DNA of 64,000 bases from Actinomadura violacea (GCF_017573465.1 NZ_JAGEPF010000007.1:248001-312000), one strand, 5' to 3'. Counted from the stretch's first letter, positions 16,263 to 25,238 are shown. Notes: generated by a model from the sequence alone, not told the origin. Translations and numbers: made by a program.

Positions 16263-17108
16263 CTACTTCAGCCCCGCGGTCGCCACCGACCGCACGAAGA
16301 ACCGCTGCGCGACGAAGAACAGCACGAACACCGGCAGCTGGCTGATCACCGTGCCGGCCATCAGCCGCGGCCAGTTCGTGGTGTGCGCGCCCTGGAAGGT
16401 CTGCAGGCCCAGCTGGACGGTCATGTGCTCCGGGCTCTGCACCGCGATCAGCGGCCACAGGAAGTCGTTCCACGTCTGCAGGAACGTCAGCACCGCGAGC
16501 GTCGCCAGCGTCGGGCGCATCAGCGGCAGCATCACCTGGAACAGGATCCGCAGCCGGCTCGCGCCGTCGATCCGCGCGGCCTCCTCCAGCTCCTGCGGCA
16601 CCGTCATGAAGAACTGCCGCAGCAGGAAGATCCCGAACGCGGTCGCCAGATTCGGCACGATCAGCGCGCCGAGCGTGTCGGTCAGCCCGGCCGCCCGGAC
16701 CATGATCAGCGTCGGCAGCATGACGATCTGGAACGGCACCATCAGCGTCGCCAGGACCGCGACGAACAGCGCCCTGCTCCCGAGGAACCTGATGCGGGCG
16801 AACGCGTAGCCCGCCAGCGAGCAGAACACGAGGTTCCCGATCACGCAGCTGACCGACACGATCGCGCTGTTGCCGAGCCAGTGCCCGAGCGGCGCGTCCC
16901 GCAGCGCGTCGGTGTAGTTGTGCCACTCGATGCCCGACGGCAGGCCGGGCGGGAACCGCCGCGTCTCCGCCTCGGTGGAGATCGACAGCAGCACCATCCA
17001 GAGCAGCGGCGCCACCATCACCAGCGCGATCGGCAGCAGGATCAGGTGCAGCGGGCTCGGCCGCCGGAACCGGCGCGGGGCCTGGGGGTTCATCGTCGAC
17101 ATGCTCAT
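16263..17108 (-). CDS. Carbohydrate ABC transporter permease (MalG type)
   Basis: 281 residues with about six membrane spans and the permease EAA loop in EEAARIDGASRLRILFQVMLP, which docks to the ATPase. It pairs with the next permease to form the channel for the sugar carried by the lipoprotein encoded two genes upstream. ATG 17108 overlaps the preceding stop (ATGA). It is the last gene of the three-gene importer operon and is convergent with the DeoR gene. Confidence 0.9.
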   Translation of the reverse strand: MSMSTMNPQAPRRFRRPSPLHLILLPIALVMVAPLLWMVLLSISTEAETRRFPPGLPSGIEWHNYTDALRDAPLGHWLGNSAIVSVSCVIGNLVFCSLAGYAFARIRFLGSRALFVAVLATLMVPFQIVMLPTLIMVRAAGLTDTLGALIVPNLATAFGIFLLRQFFMTVPQELEEAARIDGASRLRILFQVMLPLMRPTLATLAVLTFLQTWNDFLWPLIAVQSPEHMTVQLGLQTFQGAHTTNWPRLMAGTVISQLPVFVLFFVAQRFFVRSVATAGLK

Positions 17109-18040
17109 CGGCCCTCGTAGAAGGAGGTACGGCGGGTGATCGCGAGCTGGACCACGGTCACCAGCAGGATCACCAGGAACAGCGCGCAGCCGACCGCGGC
17201 AGCGTAGCCGCCGTCGAAGTCCACGAACGCCTTGTTGTACAGGTGGTAGACGATGACGGTGGTGGCGCGCAGCGGCCCGCCCTTGGTCGTCACGTACACC
17301 TCGTCGAACAGCTGCAGCGAGTTGATCGTCAGCCAGACGAGGAGGAAGCCGGACGCGGGCGCCAGCAGCGGCAGTTCGACGTGCCGGAACGCCTTCAGCC
17401 GGCCGCAGCCGTCCAGCGCCGCGGCCTCCATCAGGTCCTTCGGGACGGACTGCAGCGCGGACAGGTAGATGATGACGGCGAAGCCCAGCCAGCCCCACAC
17501 CGTCATCGCGACCAGCGCGAACAGCGCCTCGTTCGGGTCCTGGAAGAAGCCCTGCGCGGGCAGCCCCGCCTTGGTCAGCACCGCGTTGACCGGGCCGAAC
17601 TGCGGGTTCAGCATCCAGTTGAAGATGATGCCGGTCGCGACGGTGGAGGTCACCAGCGGGACGAACACCGCCATCCGGTACAGCGTGATCCCGCGGATCC
17701 GCTGGTTGAGCAGCACCGCGATCGGCAGCGCGAGCACCATCGTCAGCGGCACGAACAGCACCGTGTAGATCGCCGACCGCTTCGCGGCCTGCCACATCAG
17801 CGGGTCCTTGACCAGCTCGGCGTACTTGGCGCCGCCCGCGAACGTGCCGGGGGAGGTGAGGTCGGTGTCCTGGAACGACAGCCAGAACGACCACAGCACC
17901 GGCAGCATGCCGAAGATCCCGATCAGCAGGATCGCCGGGGACACGAACCCCCAGCCGGCCAGGTGGTCGCGCAGCCGCAACCGCGACCGGCGGGGCCGCC
18001 GGCCCTTCGCGGTGCGCGCGGGCAGCGCGGTGGACGCCAT
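17105..18040 (-). CDS. Carbohydrate ABC transporter permease (MalF/UgpA type)
   Basis: 311 residues, an N-terminal basic stretch (RRPRRSRLRLRDH), six predicted membrane segments and the EAA loop MEAAALDGCGRLKAFRHVELP. It forms the heterodimeric channel with the MalG-type permease. It overlaps the lipoprotein gene by one base and the next permease by four. No ATPase gene lies nearby, so a shared ATPase such as MsiK encoded elsewhere probably drives it. Confidence 0.9.
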   Translation of the reverse strand: MASTALPARTAKGRRPRRSRLRLRDHLAGWGFVSPAILLIGIFGMLPVLWSFWLSFQDTDLTSPGTFAGGAKYAELVKDPLMWQAAKRSAIYTVLFVPLTMVLALPIAVLLNQRIRGITLYRMAVFVPLVTSTVATGIIFNWMLNPQFGPVNAVLTKAGLPAQGFFQDPNEALFALVAMTVWGWLGFAVIIYLSALQSVPKDLMEAAALDGCGRLKAFRHVELPLLAPASGFLLVWLTINSLQLFDEVYVTTKGGPLRATTVIVYHLYNKAFVDFDGGYAAAVGCALFLVILLVTVVQLAITRRTSFYEGR

Positions 18041-19308
18041 CAGGAGCCCGCCAGGATGTCGTCGACCTGCTTGGCGGCGTCGGCGAGCGCGGCCTGCGGC
18101 TGCTTCTTGCCGAGCAGCACGCCCTGCACCGCCTGGCCGAGCACCTGCGAGATCTGCGGGTACTGCTTGATGTTCGGGCGGGCCTTGGTGACGTTCTTGC
18201 TGAGGTTGTCGATGAACACCTTGTTGCCGGGGTACTTGGCCAGGTAGTCCTTGTAGCCGGGCAGCTTCTCCTCGGACGCGCGCAGCGGCAGGTCACCGGT
18301 CTGCGTGGCGTACCGCAGGTGGACCTGCGGCGAGGTCAGCCACTTCAGGAACGCCCAGGCGGTCTTCTGCGCCTTCTTGTCGAAGAGCATGTAGTAGTCG
18401 GGGCCGGAGATCGTCGCGTGGGTGGCCTTGCCGGGCAGGTACTGGACGCCGTAGGAGACGTCCTTGTTGATCTGCCCCAGGTCCCACGGGCCGGTCCACA
18501 GCATGCCGACCCGCCCGGAGTTGAACAGGTTGAGGTACTGCTGGTCGCCGGTGTCGAGGTAGACCGACTTGTCGGTGACGGCCATGTCGCGCAGCAGCTG
18601 CATGGCCTGCTGCCCGGCCGGCGAGTCGAACGCGGCCTTCTTGTTCCCGGAGTCGAGGAGGTCGCCGCCGGCCTGCCAGAGCAGGGCGAGGAAGCGCCAG
18701 ACGGTGTCCTCGGTCCCGTCGTTGACGTAGGCCCAGCCGTACTTGTTGTTCCCCGACAGCTTCTTCGCCGCGTTCCGGAAGTCGTCCCACGTCCAGTCGG
18801 GCGTCGGGTACTTCAGCCCGGCGGCGTCGAACATCTTCTTGTTGTAGACGAGGCCGAGGTTGTCGACCAGCGCGGGGAGCCCGTAGATCTTGCCGTCCAC
18901 GGTGCCGCCCTGCCGGGCCGCGGGGAAGAAGTCGTTCCAGTCGACGTCCGGGCTGCCCTTGACCAGCGAGGTGAGATCCTGGGTCTGGTGGCGCCCGGTC
19001 AGCGCGGTGATCGACGAGCCGTACTGGTAGGCGACCGACGGCGCCTTGCCGGACACGAAGGACGCGAGGGTCTTCTGCAGCGTGTTGTCGTTGTTGCTGA
19101 AGACGGGGTCGACCTTCTGGTCGGGATGGGCGCCGTTCCACTCGCCGACCAGCTTGGTGATCGCGTCGGACTGGACGTCGGTGTACCCGTGCCAGAACGT
19201 GATCTTCTTCGCGTCGCCACCGCCCGAGCCGCAGGCCGAGGAGAGGGCCGCCACCAAGGCGGCCCCGGTGACCAGCGCGGTGATCCGGCGACCGCTCGGC
19301 TGCCTCAT
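18040..19308 (-). CDS. Sugar ABC transporter substrate-binding lipoprotein
   Basis: 422 residues. A signal peptide ending in the lipobox LSSAC, then GSGGGD, anchors it as a lipoprotein. The rest is a family-1 extracellular solute-binding protein (ITFWHGYTDVQ at the mature N-terminus, GYGLP-like hinge at YGLPALVDNLGLVYNKKMF). It captures an oligo- or disaccharide for the two downstream permeases. GGAGG precedes ATG 19308. Operator-like motifs lie upstream, shared with the catabolic operon. Confidence 0.92.
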   Translation of the reverse strand: MRQPSGRRITALVTGAALVAALSSACGSGGGDAKKITFWHGYTDVQSDAITKLVGEWNGAHPDQKVDPVFSNNDNTLQKTLASFVSGKAPSVAYQYGSSITALTGRHQTQDLTSLVKGSPDVDWNDFFPAARQGGTVDGKIYGLPALVDNLGLVYNKKMFDAAGLKYPTPDWTWDDFRNAAKKLSGNNKYGWAYVNDGTEDTVWRFLALLWQAGGDLLDSGNKKAAFDSPAGQQAMQLLRDMAVTDKSVYLDTGDQQYLNLFNSGRVGMLWTGPWDLGQINKDVSYGVQYLPGKATHATISGPDYYMLFDKKAQKTAWAFLKWLTSPQVHLRYATQTGDLPLRASEEKLPGYKDYLAKYPGNKVFIDNLSKNVTKARPNIKQYPQISQVLGQAVQGVLLGKKQPQAALADAAKQVDDILAGS

Positions 19309-19327
19309 GATCGCCTCCAGATACTCG

Positions 19328-19373
19328 TGCTCGATTGTGCAGGATGCGCGGCACTTTAGAACACAATCGCTCA
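19328..19373. promoter_or_regulatory. Inverted pair of DeoR-type motifs before the importer operon
   Basis: TGCTCGATTGTGC (19328-19340; reverse complement GCACAATCGAGCA) faces ACACAATCGCTCA (19361-19373) across 20 bases, upstream of the lipoprotein gene. The first copy matches 12/13 bases of the motif before the SIS gene. Confidence 0.5.
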
Positions 19374-19461
19374 TCCGGCAAGAGATCCCAGGCCGCGCGA
19401 ACCTTGCGACGTCCCCGCCGCCCGCGGGCGTTCCCGCCGTCCGGCACGCCTTGAGATCATG

Positions 19462-19470
19462 TGCTCGTTT
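19462..19470 (-). promoter_or_regulatory. Additional AAACGAGCA motif
   Basis: The minus strand reads AAACGAGCA, identical to the core of the site at 10596-10604. It lies between the importer operon and the divergent secreted glycosidase-like gene, so it could serve either. Confidence 0.35.
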
Positions 19471-19573
19471 ATAGATGCTTGGTGAGGCTTTCGATCGAGA
19501 ACGGTCAGGAACGGGAGAGGTTGATGGAGCGACTGAGCGAGCCGTCCCTGCCCGCGGGCGAGCCGGGGCCGGC

Positions 19574-21223
19574 ATGAGGCGGCCGGCGGCGCTTCTCGCG
19601 GTCCTGCTCGTCCTGTTCGCCCTGGCCGGTGCGGTGTCTGCGGGCGCGGTGACGGGAAGCGTGCGGATCCGGCCGGGGGACGACTGGACGCTGCCCGGCT
19701 GGGTCCGGCCCTCGTCCAACAGCGGGTTCTTCTCCGAGCAATCCTCGCCGGACGACCACGTCGACCTGCGAGGACTCGACCTTACCTGGCGGCAGCTCCA
19801 GCCGGACGGGCCCGGCGGGCTGCGCGACGACACCACCGGAACCGCCGAGGACATGGCCTTCCGCCCGCTGCGTGAGCAGCTCGCGCAGAAGCGGCCGTTC
19901 TGGATGCGCGTGTTCGGCAGCGGCACGTCCTGGGCGCCGAAGTGGGTGGCCGAGGAGTGCGGCGTGAAGCCGATCGGCCCCGACTACGAGGGCCAAAGCC
20001 ATCTGCCCATCTGGAACGGGTGCGTATGGGGGCGGCTGCTCGGCCTCTACAAGAAGCTGTTCGTCGACTCCGGCCTGCGCGCCGACCCGCGGCTCCGGTT
20101 CGTCTACGTCCCGGGCGCCTTCACCTGGGCGGAGTACGACTACGACATCATCAGCGCCGCCGCAAAAGAAGGGCTGACCTTCGACGAGTACCGGTCCTGG
20201 TACTCGCACGCCTGGCGCGACCTCGCCGCACTCTTCGGGCCCTACCGCACCAAGCTGGTGTTCACGGGCGAGGACTATCCCTGGGGTCCGTGGGGGAGCA
20301 GGACGGACCTGTTCGCCAAGCAGGCCGTCGACGCGGGCCTGAGCATCCGGACCGGCATCACCGAGGAGTTCAACTACCACCTCGGCGAGGCGCCCTCCTA
20401 TGGGAGCCGCATCGAGCCCGACGGGCACATGACGGTGAACGAACGCCTGCCCGTCCACGACGGACGGCACGTGGTCGCCACCGAGAACGAATGCTTCAAC
20501 GACTGCGGCTACACCACCGGCGACCCGTACTACGCCGTCCGCCAAGCGAACCTGAAGGCGCTGCAACTGCGGATGAACTGGATGTACGTCGTGCCGGGCC
20601 CGTCCTATATGAAGCAGTACCCGGCCCAGTGGCGGTGGGTGCGGCTGAGCCTCGGCAAGACGGCGTCCGACTCCCCGGACGCCTGGGCGGCGCTGCGCGA
20701 CGCCGAGGACACCTACTGGAAGGACGAGACCGGTCCCTTCACCGGGAACCGCGCCTGGCGGACGCGGCCGTGGGTGCGCAACCTCGAACGCTGGCTCGTC
20801 CAGCGCGACGTCCGGCCGGACGGCACTCCGCGCCGCTCCACCGCCGACGTCCACCGCAACGTCTTCTCCAAGGAGAACGGCACCGCCTACGAGGGGCTGC
20901 GCACCGACCGCGCGCACGGGCAGACCTCGATGTACTTCGACGTGGACGAGCGGTTCCGGTCGCGCGGTGACAGGCGTCCCCTGGAGGTCAAGGTGACCTA
21001 CCGGGACGCGGGACGCGGCTCGTGGTGGATCGAGTACGAGGGCGGGCGGTCGCCGCGCGTGCGACGCTCGGGCGACGGGGCGTGGAAGACCGCGACGGTG
21101 CGGCTGCGGCGCCCGGTCTTCGCCGGCCGGCTGCGCGGCGGCACCGACTTCCGCCTCGCCACGGGCGCCGGCGACGACCTGGACGTGCGGTTCGTACGCG
21201 TCGTCCGCCCGCACCGGCCCTGA
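19574..21223 (+). CDS. Secreted TIM-barrel glycoside hydrolase-like protein
   Basis: 549 residues. It begins with a classical signal peptide (RRPAALLAVLLVLFALAGAV). The mature part resembles a clan-A glycosidase barrel (WMRVFGSGTSWAPKW, FVYVPGAFTWAEYDY, VFTGEDYPWGPWG, VATENECFNDCGY; the glutamates at TGEDY and TENE could be acid/base and nucleophile), followed by a beta-rich C-terminal domain. I cannot place it in a numbered family. Position beside the sugar importer suggests it trims an extracellular glycan to the imported sugar, which is inference. Start 19574 is chosen because it begins the signal peptide; the ribosome site is weak. Confidence 0.65.
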   Translation: MRRPAALLAVLLVLFALAGAVSAGAVTGSVRIRPGDDWTLPGWVRPSSNSGFFSEQSSPDDHVDLRGLDLTWRQLQPDGPGGLRDDTTGTAEDMAFRPLREQLAQKRPFWMRVFGSGTSWAPKWVAEECGVKPIGPDYEGQSHLPIWNGCVWGRLLGLYKKLFVDSGLRADPRLRFVYVPGAFTWAEYDYDIISAAAKEGLTFDEYRSWYSHAWRDLAALFGPYRTKLVFTGEDYPWGPWGSRTDLFAKQAVDAGLSIRTGITEEFNYHLGEAPSYGSRIEPDGHMTVNERLPVHDGRHVVATENECFNDCGYTTGDPYYAVRQANLKALQLRMNWMYVVPGPSYMKQYPAQWRWVRLSLGKTASDSPDAWAALRDAEDTYWKDETGPFTGNRAWRTRPWVRNLERWLVQRDVRPDGTPRRSTADVHRNVFSKENGTAYEGLRTDRAHGQTSMYFDVDERFRSRGDRRPLEVKVTYRDAGRGSWWIEYEGGRSPRVRRSGDGAWKTATVRLRRPVFAGRLRGGTDFRLATGAGDDLDVRFVRVVRPHRP

Positions 21224-21230
21224 CGGGACG

Positions 21231-21246
21231 GCGGGCGGGCGCCCGC
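21231..21246. terminator. Short GC hairpin after the secreted glycosidase-like gene
   Basis: GCGGGC, 4-base loop, GCCCGC, starting 8 bases after the stop. No U-tract. The remaining bases to 21477 hold only the leader of the next gene, with no other clear element. Confidence 0.4.
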
Positions 21247-21477
21247 GCTGTGTCCGGCGTCACCGCGGAATCCCGTACCATGGAAGCGCAGGTCACACCT
21301 CAGGCCAACGGGGCCCGTGACGTCGCAGCCGGCGACGGAGCCAGTGGACCGCGCCCGTCACGGTCGTCCCGCCGGGGAACCGTACGCAAGGTCGGGCGGC
21401 ACCAGGCCCCGAGGACGTGTACTTGCGCTCGCTCGCGGGGCCACCGCACAGTCCCCGATAGAGCAAGGACGAGTCCG

Positions 21478-22062
21478 ATGGCCTCTCCGTCACCCGCTGT
21501 ACCCTCACCCGCCGTCGAGCGCTTCGACACGACGTGGTTCATCCGTGCCAGCAAGGCGCTGCTCACGTTCACCGTCGGCGGTTTCGCCCTGTTCGTGGTG
21601 TTCGGCAACGTGACCGACTACTGGACGAACTTCAACTTCGTCTCGCACGTGTTCTCGATGGACGCGCAGAAGCCCGCGCTGCACGACGTCAGCAACATCA
21701 ACTACCGCGCGGTCTCGTGGAAGTGGTTCCACCACGTCGCCTATGTCGGCGTCATCCTCACCGAGACGGCGATCATGGTGACCTGCCTGGCGTCGGCGTG
21801 GCGGCAGGCCCGCACGCTGCGCGCGTCCGACGCCGCGTACCGCAAGGCCAAGCGGTGGGGCCTGGCCGGCTGCACGATCGGCCTGTTCCTGTGGTTCTTC
21901 GGCTTTCAGGCCGTGGCCGGCGAGTGGTTCGGCATGTGGATGAACGACACCTGGAACGGGATCCCCGACGCGGTGCGCCTGTGCACCTACATCGGCATCG
22001 TGCTCGTCTACCTGACGATGGGCAACGACCGGGCCCCGCGCGAGGAGGCGGCGGGATCCTGA
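21478..22062 (+). CDS. DUF2165-family small integral membrane protein
   Basis: 194 residues with about four membrane helices (SKALLTFTVGGFALFVVFGN, VAYVGVILTETAIMVTCLAS, GCTIGLFLWFFGFQAVAGEW, LCTYIGIVLVYLTMG). The spacing and the WKWFHHVAYVG and EWFGMW motifs match DUF2165, a family with no known function. AAGGACGAG lies before ATG 21478. It is followed by a strong terminator, so it is monocistronic. Confidence 0.72.
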   Translation: MASPSPAVPSPAVERFDTTWFIRASKALLTFTVGGFALFVVFGNVTDYWTNFNFVSHVFSMDAQKPALHDVSNINYRAVSWKWFHHVAYVGVILTETAIMVTCLASAWRQARTLRASDAAYRKAKRWGLAGCTIGLFLWFFGFQAVAGEWFGMWMNDTWNGIPDAVRLCTYIGIVLVYLTMGNDRAPREEAAGS

Positions 22063-22067
22063 GCCGG

Positions 22068-22101
22068 GTGCGGGCGCCCGCCCGGCGGCGGGCGCCCGCA
22101 C
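22068..22101. terminator. Strong hairpin terminator
   Basis: GTGCGGGCGCCCGCC pairs perfectly with its complement ending at 22101 (15-base stem, loop CGGC), five bases after the DUF2165 stop. Confidence 0.75.
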
Positions 22102-22212
22102 GCGCTCCCGCGCCCCGGCGGTTTTGCAGGTCACTGGCGGGATAGAGAGCGGACGAACGCGGTCGTCCGGGTACGGGACGTGACCGTTCTCTGAGCCTTG
22201 GGGGAGGCACTG

Positions 22213-23157
22213 ATGAGCATGCCGCACAGGATGGTGCGCCGGCTGGAACGGGCGAAGGCGCTGGACAAGGTCGCCGGGCCGGTGAGCGCGGCCGCCCAGC
22301 GCATGGTGCGGCCGCGCCTGGTCCGCAACTTCTTGAGCGGGACCAACCTCGGCCATCCCCTGCACCCGGCGCTGACCGACGTCGCCATCGGCGCGTGGAG
22401 CATGTCCACGCTGCTGGACGCGGCCGGCGGACCCGAGGCCGAGCCCGCCGCCGACCTGCTGGTGAAGGCCGGGATCGCCGCCGCGGTGCCGACCGCCCTG
22501 TCCGGCCTGAACGACTGGTCCGACACGGTCGGCGCGGACCGGCGGGTGGGCCTGGTCCACGCCGTGGCCAACAGCACCGCGCTGACGCTGTATGCGGCGT
22601 CCCTCGCCGTGCGCCTGCGCGGCGACCGCCGCGCCGGCAAGGCCCTCGGGCTCGCCGGGTTCGGCGTGCTGGCGGCCAGCGCCTACCTCGGCGGCCACCT
22701 GTCGTTCGTCCGGGGCGTCAACGTCAACCACACCGCCTTCCAGCACGGCCCGCAGGACTGGACGCCGGTGCTGAGCGAGAGCGACCTGGCCGACGGCGAG
22801 CACCGCACGGTGCACGCCGACGGCGTCCCGGTCCTGCTCTACCGGACGGACCGCCAGGTGTTCGCGCTGGCCGCCACGTGCAGCCACATGGGCGGGCCGC
22901 TGGGCGAGGGGACGATCGCGGACGGCTGCGTCACCTGCCCGTGGCACGGCAGCACCTTCCGGTTCTCCGACGGCGGCATCGTGCGCGGCCCCGCCAGCAC
23001 GCCGGAGCCGCGCTTCGAGACGCGGGTGCAGGACGGGCGCATCGAGGTCCGGGTGCCGCCGGCGGGCGCGCCGGCCCGCAAGGGCGAGGGCGCGCACGCC
23101 GGTCCGACCGAGCGGATGGGCCGGGCGGCCCGCCGCCGGATGGCGCGGGTCTCCTGA
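22213..23157 (+). CDS. DUF2231 membrane domain fused to a Rieske [2Fe-2S] domain
   Basis: 314 residues. Residues about 30-175 form a DUF2231-like domain with four membrane segments (HPLHPALTDVAIGAWS is its signature). The C-terminal third is a Rieske domain with CSHMGG (C223, H225) and CPWHGS (C242, H245), so the cluster ligands are intact. It is likely a membrane-bound electron-transfer protein; the partner is unknown. GGGGAGG is 5 bases before ATG 22213. The in-frame TTG at 22198 is less likely. Confidence 0.85.
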   Translation: MSMPHRMVRRLERAKALDKVAGPVSAAAQRMVRPRLVRNFLSGTNLGHPLHPALTDVAIGAWSMSTLLDAAGGPEAEPAADLLVKAGIAAAVPTALSGLNDWSDTVGADRRVGLVHAVANSTALTLYAASLAVRLRGDRRAGKALGLAGFGVLAASAYLGGHLSFVRGVNVNHTAFQHGPQDWTPVLSESDLADGEHRTVHADGVPVLLYRTDRQVFALAATCSHMGGPLGEGTIADGCVTCPWHGSTFRFSDGGIVRGPASTPEPRFETRVQDGRIEVRVPPAGAPARKGEGAHAGPTERMGRAARRRMARVS

Positions 23158-23194
23158 CGGCCCGTCCCGTCCCGGCGTGCGCTCGCGGTCGCGG

Positions 23195-24073
23195 CTAGGC
23201 GAGGAAGGCGGGCTTCAGTTCCTCCTCGCACCATGCGCGGAAGGTGGTGGGCGAGGTGGCCTCGAGGGTGCGCGGCTCGGCGTTGTCGAGGCCGTTCTCC
23301 TTGGCCACGGCCATCTCGACCAGCCCCTGGGCGTTCGCCTCGGACACCCCGCGCGCGAGCATGCTCTCCTTGAACGCCTCGGCGGAGACCTGCTGATGGC
23401 GGACGGGCCGGCCCAGGACCTCGGACATGATCCGCGCCATGTCGTCGTTCGACAGGTCCTCCGGGCCGAGCACCGGCACGTCGCCGCGCCCGGTCCACGA
23501 CGGGTCGAGCAGCAGCTTCACCGCGGCGGCGGCGATGTCGCGGCACGCGCACGTCGGCATCTTGCGGTCGCCGGAGATCGCCGAGAAGAACACGCCCTGG
23601 TCCCGGATGCCCGCGACCTGGCCGAGCATGTTGTCCATGAAGGTCGGCAGCGTCAGCGCCCGGAAGTGCACGCCGGTGCCCGCGATGAGGTCGTCCATCG
23701 CCAGGGTCGCCGTGATGTGGCCGGCGTCGGGCAGGACGCCGCGGCCGAGGGCGGAGACGGCGACGACCCGCTGGACGCCCTGCCTCTCGAACGCCTCGCA
23801 GGCCGGCCGCGCGAAGCGGGAGTAGATGTCGTCGAGGCTCTCGGCCCGGCGGTTCGGCGGGGCGAGCCAGAAGACGGTGTCGGCGCCGGCGAACGCCTTG
23901 GCCACGACGTCGGGGTCGCCGTGCGAGCCCTCGACCACCTCGGCGCGGTCGCGCACCCCGGCCGGCAGCTTGGACGCGTCGCGGACGATCAGGCGGGCCG
24001 GTGCCCCGGCGGCGAGCACGCCGTCGACGACGCGCCGGCCGATGTTGCCGGTGGGCGTGGTGATGACGATCAT
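23195..24073 (-). CDS. NmrA-like NAD(P)-binding oxidoreductase (QOR2-type)
   Basis: 292 residues of the atypical short-chain dehydrogenase/NmrA class. The N-terminal nucleotide loop reads TPTGNIGRRVV, with RDASKLP and VFWLAPP strands and a variable substrate half. Close relatives include quinone oxidoreductase 2 and NmrA-like redox sensors. It is divergent from a LysR gene, a common arrangement in which the regulator controls the reductase. TTGGAG precedes ATG 24073. Confidence 0.8.
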   Translation of the reverse strand: MIVITTPTGNIGRRVVDGVLAAGAPARLIVRDASKLPAGVRDRAEVVEGSHGDPDVVAKAFAGADTVFWLAPPNRRAESLDDIYSRFARPACEAFERQGVQRVVAVSALGRGVLPDAGHITATLAMDDLIAGTGVHFRALTLPTFMDNMLGQVAGIRDQGVFFSAISGDRKMPTCACRDIAAAAVKLLLDPSWTGRGDVPVLGPEDLSNDDMARIMSEVLGRPVRHQQVSAEAFKESMLARGVSEANAQGLVEMAVAKENGLDNAEPRTLEATSPTTFRAWCEEELKPAFLA

Positions 24074-24194
24074 CGAAGTCTCCAAAGAAGGCGGTGCGGT
24101 GGGAGGCGCCGGAACGGCGCCGGTACCGACGAGTCAAGCCGTCGCCGCCGCGAGGCTGAAGGATCGATCGGGTCCGCATTGATACCCTGGGGAT

Positions 24195-25238
24195 ATGAAT
24201 GACCTGGAGTCGCGGCAGCTCCGGTACTTCGTGGCCGTCGCCGAGGAGCTGAACTTCGGGCGGGCCGCCGAGCGGCTGGGCATGGCGCAGCCGCCGCTGT
24301 CGCGGGCGATCCGCGAGCTGGAGCGGGGGCTCGGCGTGCGGCTGTTCGAGCGCACCACCCGCCAGGTCGCGCTGACCGCCGCCGGGGAGGTGCTGCTCCG
24401 CGACGCGCGGACCGCGCTGGAGGCGATCACCGCCGCCGCCCGCCGGGCCGCCCACGCGGGACGGCCCGTGCCGGAGCTGCGGCTCGCGCTCAAGGCCGAC
24501 TTCGACGCCGGGCTGCTGCCGCGGTTCCTCGCCGCCTACCGGCGCGAGGACGCGGCGATCCCGGTGGAGCTGGTGCTGGGCGGCCGGGGGGAGCAGGAGG
24601 CCGCGCTGCGCGACGGCGGTGCGGACGTCGCGGTCGTCCCCGAGCTGACCGACCCCCGCGGCCTGGACGTCGAGCCGCTGCTGACCGAGCCCCGGCTGGT
24701 CGCGCTGGCCGCGTCCGACCCGCTCGCCGCCCGGCCGTCGCTGACCCTGGCCGACCTCGCCGGACGCGTCCTGCCCGACGGGCGACCCGCGGAGGAGGGC
24801 GGCCCGCCGCCGGGCCCGCAGCACGCCGGCACCCCGGTGCCGCCGCCCGCCGCGCGCGGGTCGTTCGCCGGGAGCCGGCGTCCCGTCCGGGACCTGATGG
24901 AGCTGTTCAGCCTGGTCGAGCTGGGCGGCGTCATCTGGTTCGTGCCGGTGTCGATCGCGCGGCGGCACGTTCGCCCGGGCATCGCCTACCGCGCCGTCAC
25001 CGACCTTCCGCCGGCGGAGTTCGTCGTCGCGTGGCCGCAGGACTGCCGGTCACCGGCCGTCGCCGCGTTCGTCCGCGCCGCCACCGCGGTCGCGGCCGCC
25101 GCGCAGCCCGTGATCACCGCGCAGCCGCTCGACGTCGTCGAGCCGGCGGGCGGGGCTCAGCGGGCGGACGGCGCCGCGGCGGCGCCCGCTCCGGGCGCCG
25201 GCAGCAGCATGATGAACCCGGTGACGGTCCGCAGGTAG
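24195..25238 (+). CDS. LysR-family transcriptional regulator with run-on C-terminus
   Basis: 347 residues. The N-terminal helix-turn-helix is classic (LRYFVAVAEELNFGRAAERL, QPPLSRAIRELE). It lies divergent from the NmrA-like reductase, its likely target. The last 30 or so residues are Ala/Gly-rich and run 82 bases into the 3' end of the convergent TetR gene; normal LysR proteins end about 40 residues earlier, so the original stop was probably lost. The start overlaps an imperfect palindrome GATACCCTGGGGATAT, and the ribosome site is poor, so it may be leaderless. Confidence 0.82.
   Translation: MNDLESRQLRYFVAVAEELNFGRAAERLGMAQPPLSRAIRELERGLGVRLFERTTRQVALTAAGEVLLRDARTALEAITAAARRAAHAGRPVPELRLALKADFDAGLLPRFLAAYRREDAAIPVELVLGGRGEQEAALRDGGADVAVVPELTDPRGLDVEPLLTEPRLVALAASDPLAARPSLTLADLAGRVLPDGRPAEEGGPPPGPQHAGTPVPPPAARGSFAGSRRPVRDLMELFSLVELGGVIWFVPVSIARRHVRPGIAYRAVTDLPPAEFVVAWPQDCRSPAVAAFVRAATAVAAAAQPVITAQPLDVVEPAGGAQRADGAAAAPAPGAGSSMMNPVTVRR

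Noticed and set aside
21022..21477. Longer N-terminus for the DUF2165 protein
   Set aside because: The extension overlaps the previous gene, is Arg/Ser-rich, and the ATG at 21478 has a ribosome site.
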